64,000 nt of DNA from Mycolicibacterium frederiksbergense (GTDB taxonomy: Bacteria; Actinomycetota; Actinomycetes; Mycobacteriales; Mycobacteriaceae). Below the pieces are notes generated by a model. It searched no databases. It was not told the DNA's origin and saw only the letters and a program-made list of their open reading frames with translations. A program made the position numbers and the translations under genes. Of this stretch, positions 57,814 through 64,000 are shown piece after piece. The stretch's first letter is position 1, and each line of letters begins with the position of its first letter. The stretch spans positions 558,001 to 622,000 of the forward strand of contig NZ_CP038799.1 in assembly GCF_012223425.1 (NCBI RefSeq), given 5' to 3'.

Positions 57814-59372
57814 CCATCGAAGCCCCGTCCATCGAATACGGCCAGCTCTCACCGATTCTCATCGTGCTGGGCGTCGCCGTCCTCGGCGTGCTCGTGGAGG
57901 CGTTCCTACCGCGCCGCGCCCGCTACGCGACCCAGCTGGTGCTGGCCCTCGGCGGTCAGCTGACCGCGCTGGGCGCCGTCGTCTGGGTGCACACCGATCT
58001 CGGCGACTCGCCCGGCAACACCGCCGCGGCGGGCTCCCTGGTCGTCGACCGGCCCGCGTTGTTCCTGCAGGGACTGCTGCTGCTCATCGGCATCCTCGGT
58101 GTGCTGCTGATCGCCGAGCGCCGGATCGACGCCGGGGGCGAGTCGGGACTGGACGCGTTCACCCCGCAGGCCGCCGCGGTGCCGGGCAGTCTCGCCGAGA
58201 AGGTCGCCGTCAAAGCCGTTGTCGCGCAGACCGAGATCTTCCCGCTGACGATGTTCGCGCTCGGCGGCATGATGTTGTTCCCGGCCAGCGATGACCTACT
58301 GACCATGTTCGTCGCCCTGGAGGTGCTCTCGCTGCCGCTGTACCTGATGTGCGGTCTGGCCCGGCGCCGCCGTCTGGTGTCGCAGGAAGCAGCCCTCAAG
58401 TACTTCCTGCTCGGCGCGTTCTCCTCGGCATTCTTCCTGTATGGAATCGCGATGCTGTACGGGTATTCCGGCGGTTTCCGCCTCGACGATATCGCCGCCG
58501 CCGTACAGGCCGAACGCGGTGACACCGCGCTGGCGCTGGTCGGGGTCGGGCTGGTGGCCGTCGGGATCCTGTTCAAAGTCGGCGCAGTGCCGTTCCATTC
58601 CTGGATTCCCGACGTCTACCAGGGCGCCCCCACCCCGGTCACCGCATTCATGGCGGCCGCCACCAAGATCGCCGCGTTCGGCGCCATGCTGCGCATCTTC
58701 TACGTCGCGCTGCCCGGGCTCGCCGATGACTGGCAGCCGATGCTATGGGTGATCGCGATCGTCACGATGGTCGTCGGCACCGTCACCGCGGTGTCCCAAA
58801 GCGATGTCAAACGGATGCTGGCTTATTCGGCGGTGGCGCACACCGGGTTCATCCTCACCGGCGTCATCGCGCTGAACGGGGCGGGGGTCGCGGCGACGCT
58901 GTTCTATCTGTTCGCTTACGGGTTCAGCACCCTGGGCGCCTTCGCGCTGGCCGGCCTGGTGCGCCGCGCCGACGGCGAGGAGGAGACCACACTCAGCCGG
59001 TGGGCCGGGCTTGGCCGCCGTTATCCGGTGGTGGGCGTGGTGTTTTCGCTGTACCTGCTTGCCTTCGCCGGTATCCCGCTGACCAGTGGGTTCGTCAGCA
59101 AGTTCGCCGTGTTCAAGGCGGCCGCCGAGGGCGGGGCCGGTCCACTGGTGATCGTCGGCGTCATCGCCAGCGCGGTGGCGGCCTACTTCTACGTGCGGGT
59201 GATCGTGCTGATGTTCTTCACCGATCCGCCCGAGGATGCACCGGTCGTCGTGGTGCCCAGCCTGCTGACCACGGGTGCGGTGACCGTCACCGCCGCCGTC
59301 ACGTTCGCCCTCGGCGCGCTGCCGCAGCCGCTGCTGGATCTGGCGAACCAAGCACAGCAGTTCGTCCGCTAG
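57810..59372 (+). CDS. nuoN: NADH-quinone oxidoreductase subunit N
   Basis: Third antiporter-like subunit, 520 residues, about 14 helices. It has LTMFVALEVLSLPLYLMCGLARR with the helix-5 Glu, GILFKVGAVPFHSWIPDVYQGAPTPVTAFMAA with Lys, and SQSDVKRMLAYSAVAHTGFI. Last gene of nuoA-N; the next gene begins nine bases after its stop with no terminator between. Confidence 0.97.
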   Translation: MTIEAPSIEYGQLSPILIVLGVAVLGVLVEAFLPRRARYATQLVLALGGQLTALGAVVWVHTDLGDSPGNTAAAGSLVVDRPALFLQGLLLLIGILGVLLIAERRIDAGGESGLDAFTPQAAAVPGSLAEKVAVKAVVAQTEIFPLTMFALGGMMLFPASDDLLTMFVALEVLSLPLYLMCGLARRRRLVSQEAALKYFLLGAFSSAFFLYGIAMLYGYSGGFRLDDIAAAVQAERGDTALALVGVGLVAVGILFKVGAVPFHSWIPDVYQGAPTPVTAFMAAATKIAAFGAMLRIFYVALPGLADDWQPMLWVIAIVTMVVGTVTAVSQSDVKRMLAYSAVAHTGFILTGVIALNGAGVAATLFYLFAYGFSTLGAFALAGLVRRADGEEETTLSRWAGLGRRYPVVGVVFSLYLLAFAGIPLTSGFVSKFAVFKAAAEGGAGPLVIVGVIASAVAAYFYVRVIVLMFFTDPPEDAPVVVVPSLLTTGAVTVTAAVTFALGALPQPLLDLANQAQQFVR

Positions 59373-59381
59373 GTTCCCCGG

Positions 59382-60146
59382 ATGAGCGAAGTTCTGATCA
59401 CCGACCACGACGCCGTGCGGGTGTTGACCCTGAACCGGCCGCAGGCCCGCAACGCGCTGAGCCACGACCTGATCAGGGCGCTGTATGCGGCGCTGAAGGC
59501 GGCCGACGCCGACGAGGAGGTGCTCGCGGTCGTGCTCACCGGCACCGATCCGGCGTTCTGCGCCGGCGTCGACCTCAAGGAGGCGGCCCGCGACGGGCTG
59601 AAGTACTTCGAGGAGTTCCGCTCGCAGAGTTGCATCACCGCGGTCCGGGAGATGCGCACCCCGATCATCGGCGCCATCAACGGCGCCACCTTCACCGGCG
59701 GGCTGGAGATCGCACTGGGCTGCGACTTCCTGGTCGCCTCCGAACGCGCGGTGTTCGCCGACACCCACGCCCGGGTGGGGATCCTGCCCGGCGGCGGGAT
59801 GACCGCGCGGCTACCTCAGGTCGTCGGGCTGTCCATGGCACGCCGGATGTCGATGACCGGGGAGGTCATCGACGCGGCCCGCGCCGAGCGGATCGGCCTG
59901 GTCACCGAGGTGGTCGCGCATGACCGACTGCTGGAGCGCGCCCTGGAGCTGGCCGGGGCCGTCGCCGAGGTACCGGGACCGACCATGCTGGGGCTCAAGG
60001 AGATCTACACCGAAGGTGCGGCGGCGGTCATCGACCCGGCGCTGGCCGCAGAGGCGCGCATCGCGTATGCGCAGCACCGCGAGTTCGGGGATCTCGGTGA
60101 CCGGTTCCGCGCGGTGTCCGAGCGCAACAAGAGCCAGATCACCTAG
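59382..60146 (+). CDS. Enoyl-CoA hydratase/isomerase family protein
   Basis: Crotonase-fold enzyme, 254 residues, normally hydrating 2-enoyl-CoA in beta-oxidation. Visible: VLTLNRPQARNALS, the oxyanion-hole strand TGTDPAFCAGVDLKEA, the second oxyanion-hole segment PIIGAINGATFTGGLEIALGCDFLVASERAVFADTHARVGILPGGG. The first catalytic-Glu position of true hydratases appears as T-F-T-G-G-L-E, so it may be a hydratase or a related crotonase. ATG nine bases after nuoN, so probably on the nuo transcript. Ends at a strong inverted repeat. Confidence 0.93.
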   Translation: MSEVLITDHDAVRVLTLNRPQARNALSHDLIRALYAALKAADADEEVLAVVLTGTDPAFCAGVDLKEAARDGLKYFEEFRSQSCITAVREMRTPIIGAINGATFTGGLEIALGCDFLVASERAVFADTHARVGILPGGGMTARLPQVVGLSMARRMSMTGEVIDAARAERIGLVTEVVAHDRLLERALELAGAVAEVPGPTMLGLKEIYTEGAAAVIDPALAAEARIAYAQHREFGDLGDRFRAVSERNKSQIT

Positions 60147-60147
60147 T

Positions 60148-60210
60148 CGCCGAAACTGCATTCCGGCAGGCCTCCACTCGCAATTTCCCTTCCGGAATGC
60201 AGTTTCGGCG
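60148..60210. terminator. Bidirectional terminator-like hairpin
   Basis: CGCCGAAACTGCATTCCGG (60148-60166) and its exact complement (60192-60210) form a perfect 19-bp stem with a 25-base loop, in the gap between convergent genes. Its position makes it a likely terminator for both the nuo/echA transcript and the TetR gene, although no T-run is present, which is usual in mycobacteria. Confidence 0.75.
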
Positions 60211-60218
60211 GAGAAAGC

Positions 60219-60815
60219 TCAGCGGATCACGCCGTGCACCAGGATCGCGGTGGTCTGGTCGACCCACTGATCGTGCAGATCCTGTCCGGGGGTGAGCAGC
60301 ATCCGCAGCAGGGTGGCGCCGCCGACCAGTTCGATCAGTCGGTCCGGGTCGACCTCCGGCTTCACCTCGCCGCGCTCGACGGCGCGCTGCAGCCGTAGCC
60401 GCACCACCTCGAACAGCCCGGTGAACCGGCCCATCACCCGGTCGTTGAGGTCGGGGTCGGCGGCCATGTCCGCGATCACCCCGGGCAGCGCGGCCCGCAC
60501 CACCGGGCTGGTGAACACCGCCCCGGCGGCCGCGATCATCTCCCGCACGTCGGTGGCGATATCGCCCTCGGGCAGGCCCAACGCCGTGGGTGTGGTGGGA
60601 AACGCCGCTTCGTGCACCAACTCGGCCTTGCTGGACCACCGGCGGTACAGCGCGGTCTTCGTGGTGCCCGCCCGTTCGGCCACCGCGGCCATGGTCAGGT
60701 TCGAATATCCGATCTGCACAAGAAGATCCGATGTCGCCGCGAGGATGGCAGCATCGATGCGAGGGTCCCGGGGGCGGCCGGCACCCTTGTCAACCGGCGG
60801 TATCTCTGCTTTCAT
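60219..60815 (-). CDS. TetR-family transcriptional regulator
   Basis: A 198-residue TetR repressor. The HTH is RIDAAILAATSDLLVQIGYSNLTMAAVAERAGTTKTALYRRW; the C-terminal half has GDIATDVREMIAAAGAVF and ERGEVKPEVDPDRLIELVGG, typical of the TetR_C type common in actinobacteria. ATG 60815 is preferred. A longer in-frame start to 61100 would run through the divergent kinase gene and is not credible. It is divergent from the APH-like gene with a 43-bp gap, so it probably controls that pair and itself. Confidence 0.9.
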   Translation of the reverse strand: MKAEIPPVDKGAGRPRDPRIDAAILAATSDLLVQIGYSNLTMAAVAERAGTTKTALYRRWSSKAELVHEAAFPTTPTALGLPEGDIATDVREMIAAAGAVFTSPVVRAALPGVIADMAADPDLNDRVMGRFTGLFEVVRLRLQRAVERGEVKPEVDPDRLIELVGGATLLRMLLTPGQDLHDQWVDQTTAILVHGVIR

Positions 60816-60837
60816 AACGCTACCCACCGTATCGTAA

Positions 60838-61982
<1,145 letters not shown>

Positions 61983-61983
<1 letters not shown>

Positions 61984-63098
61984 TGCTCGGACCGATGGAT
62001 GAGTTTCCGGTACACCAGGTTCCGCAACCCATTGCGTGGCCGGGATCATCGGACCGGAACTTCTACGACCGTTCCTACTTCAACGCCCACGACCGCACCG
62101 GCGACATCTTCGTCATCACCGGGCTGGGCTACTACCCCAATCTCGGGGTGAAGGACGCCTTCCTGCTGGTACGCCGCGGCGATGTGCAGACCGCGGTGCA
62201 CCTGTCCGACGCACTCGATCAGGACCGGCTCAACCAGCACGTCAACGGTTATCGCGTCGAGGTCACCGACCCGCTGCACAGTCTGCGGATCACCCTGGAG
62301 GAGACCGACGGTATCGCCGCCGATCTCACCTGGAACGGCCTGTTCGACGTGGTGCAGGAGCAGCGCCACCTGATGCGCCAGGGCAACCGGGTGACGTTGG
62401 ACGCCCAGCGCTTCGCCCAGTTGGGTTCCTGGAGTGGTCATCTGGAGATCGACGGGGAACGCATCGCGGTGGACCCGGCGACCTGGATCGGGTCACGCGA
62501 CCGGTCCTGGGGCATCCGCCCGATCGGTGAGGCCGAAACGCCCGGCCGGCCTGCCGATCCCCCGTTCGAAGGTATGTGGTGGCTGTATGTCCCGATGGCG
62601 TTCGACGACTACTCCATCGTCATCATCATCCAGGAGGCACCCGACGGGTTCCGCTCCCTGAACGACTGCACCCGGATCTTCAAGGACGGCCGCGTCGAGC
62701 AGCTCGGCTGGCCCAGGGTGAAGGTCCACTACCGCTCCGGTACCCGCATCCCCACCGGCGCCACCATCGACGCGACGGCACCCGACGGTACCGCGCTGCG
62801 ATTCGACGTGGAATCCAAACTGCCGGTGCCGATTCACGTCGGCGGCGGCTACGGCGGCGACTCGGACTGGATCCACGGCGTGTGGAAGGGCGAGAAGTTC
62901 ACCGAGCGGCTGACCTATGACATGACCGACCCGGCGATCATCGGCCGGGCCGCTTTCGGGGTCATCGACCATGTGGGCCGGGCGGTCTGCACCGAGGGAG
63001 ACAAGGCTCCGGTCGAAGGCTGGGGTCTGTTCGAGCACGGCGCGCTGGGCCGGCACGACCCATCCGGGTTCGCCGACTGGCTCACCGTCGCCCCCTAG
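61983..63098 (+). CDS. Conserved mycobacterial hypothetical protein, beta-rich lipocalin/CrtC-like
   Basis: A 371-residue protein with many short beta strands and aromatic residues (RSYFNAHDRTGDIFVITGLGYYPN, GSWSGHLEIDGERIAVD, DRSWGIRP, EGMWWLYVPMAFDDYSI). The two-barrel layout and the RSWG motif recall the hydroxyneurosporene-synthase/CrtC-like or AttH-type fold, which binds hydrophobic ligands, but I am not certain. No signal peptide or membrane helix is seen. GTG 61983 overlaps the kinase stop; ATG 61995 is an alternative. The stop codon TAG lies in the CTAG next to the IS end, so the natural C-terminus could have been altered by the insertion. Confidence 0.75.
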
Positions 63099-63144
63099 GG
63101 CGTGTCTGACAAATGTTTCGGGTGTTTCGGCTGAGACTTAGGCC

Positions 63145-63540
63145 ATGTCACGGTTCCAGCTGCTCACCGATGCTCAATGGTCGTTGATTGAAGAGCTTCT
63201 TCCTGTTCGGACAGGTAAGAAGGGCAGGCCTTTTCGGGATGCCCGCCAGATGCTCGAGGGGATCATCTACCGGTACCGGTGCGGCATCGCCTGGCGCGAC
63301 GTTCCCGAGGCGTTTGGGCCGTGGCAGACGATCTGGACCTGGCATCGAAGGATGAGCGCAGAGGGCACCTGGGATGCGGTGTTGGCGCGGTTGCTGGCTG
63401 CCGCCGACGAAGCCGGGATCATCGATTGGTCGGTGTCGGTGGATTCCACGATCGCCCGTGCTCATCAACATGCCACGAACATCACCCGTGACACAGGGGG
63501 CTGGGTCGAATTACACAAATCTGGCCAGCGAGCCGCCTGA
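63145..63540 (+). CDS. IS5-family transposase, first frame (orfA)
   Basis: A 131-residue N-terminal part: LTDAQWSLIEELLP, GRPFRDARQMLEGIIYRYRCGIAWRDVP, FGPWQTIWTWHRRM, and VDSTIARAHQHA with the first catalytic Asp. After about residue 118 the homology moves to another frame. IS427-type elements make the full enzyme by programmed ribosomal frameshifting, which can happen at the run of five G (63496-63500). Confidence 0.88.
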   Translation: MSRFQLLTDAQWSLIEELLPVRTGKKGRPFRDARQMLEGIIYRYRCGIAWRDVPEAFGPWQTIWTWHRRMSAEGTWDAVLARLLAAADEAGIIDWSVSVDSTIARAHQHATNITRDTGGWVELHKSGQRAA

Positions 63541-64000
63541 CCACGGCATTGGCCGCTCCCGCGGCGGACTGACCAGCAAGATCCATCACCTCGTCGACGG
63601 CCACGGACGACCGTTGGTCGTGCTCGTGGGCGCTGGCCAAGCCAACGACGGACCGGTTCTGGAGCATTTGCTCGCCCACCTGAAAGTCGAGCGCTGCGGT
63701 CGGGGGCGGCCACGCACGCGGCCTGATCGCCTGCGTGGCGACAAGGCCTATTCCAGCCGAGCGACTCGACAGCGGCTGCGACGACGAGGGATCGTCGCAG
63801 TCATTCCCGAACCGTCCGATCAGATCGGCCACCGCAAACGTCGTGGCACCCAAGGCGGGCGACCACCAGCCTTCGATGCCGAAGACTACAAGGGCCGCAA
63901 CGTCATCGAACGCAACTTCAACGTCGTCAAGCAATGGCGCGGTCTGGCCACCCGCTACGACAAACTCGCCATCGTTTACCGCGGCGGAGCAGTCCTAAGG
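63503..64000 (+). CDS. IS5-family transposase, second frame (orfB, partial)
   Basis: Continuation of the transposase one frame on from orfA, 166 codons to the window edge: RSRGGLTSKIHHLVDGHGRP, LRGDKAYSSRATR with the second Asp, and YKGRNVIERNFNVVKQWRG with the catalytic Glu and the usual Y-x-R-N-V-I-E-R pattern. The start shown is the point where homology begins, not a start codon. The last few residues and the stop lie outside the window. Confidence 0.85.

Larger units (their letters stand above)
63099..64000 (+). mobile_element. IS5-family (IS427-type) insertion sequence, right end beyond window
   Basis: The left end begins with GGCGTGTCTGACAAATG directly after CTAG, the usual kind of target for IS427-type elements. 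It contains two transposase frames that together give a DDE protein. The right terminal repeat and second CTAG copy would be beyond 64000, so the exact boundary is tentative. Confidence 0.8.

Overview
The window is very GC-rich, gene-dense actinobacterial DNA and most probably comes from a non-tuberculous mycobacterium (Mycolicibacterium or a relative). The support is an MmpL-type transporter next to a giant NRPS with an MbtH partner, a 14-gene nuo operon preceded by a gene resembling Rv3143, many ATGA/GTGA gene overlaps, and a DUF6285-APH-acyl-CoA dehydrogenase cluster.

Region 1 (1-32644, minus strand) is a nonribosomal peptide locus read right to left: MbtH-like protein, giant NRPS, MmpL transporter. 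The NRPS has eight modules: starter C-A-T-E, C-A(N-methyltransferase)-T, C-A-T, C-A-T, C-A-T-E, C-A-T, C-A-T-E, C-A-T-TE. The expected product is an acylated octapeptide with D residues at 1, 5 and 7 and an N-methyl residue at 2. The reading frame is broken in adenylation domain 4 by what looks like an 11-bp deletion between two GTGG repeats (around 18240), so the gene reads as two ORFs. Repairing it would give one protein of about 10,307 residues.

Region 2 (33198-43786) starts with a small secreted protein. A tightly overlapped catabolic run follows: homogentisate-dioxygenase-like cupin, alpha/beta hydrolase, family III CoA transferase, HMG-CoA-lyase-like aldolase, TetR regulator, acyl-CoA dehydrogenase, APH-type kinase and DUF6285 protein. 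After it come a coiled-coil protein and a methyltransferase on the minus strand, then a SnoaL-like protein, a YceI protein and a degenerate receiver-domain protein.

Region 3 (43970-59372) is the complete nuoA-nuoN operon for respiratory complex I (type I NADH dehydrogenase). nuoL is split in two by a one-base frameshift whose ends form an ATGA overlap. A possible Crp-type site lies upstream of nuoA, and a perfect 10-bp hairpin lies between nuoF and nuoG.

Region 4 (59382-64000) has an enoyl-CoA hydratase following nuoN, a 19-bp inverted repeat that probably terminates transcription from both sides, a TetR regulator divergent from an APH-like kinase and a conserved hypothetical protein, and the left part of an IS5/IS427-type insertion sequence whose CTAG target contains the stop codon of the preceding gene. 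No tRNA, rRNA or CRISPR array was seen.
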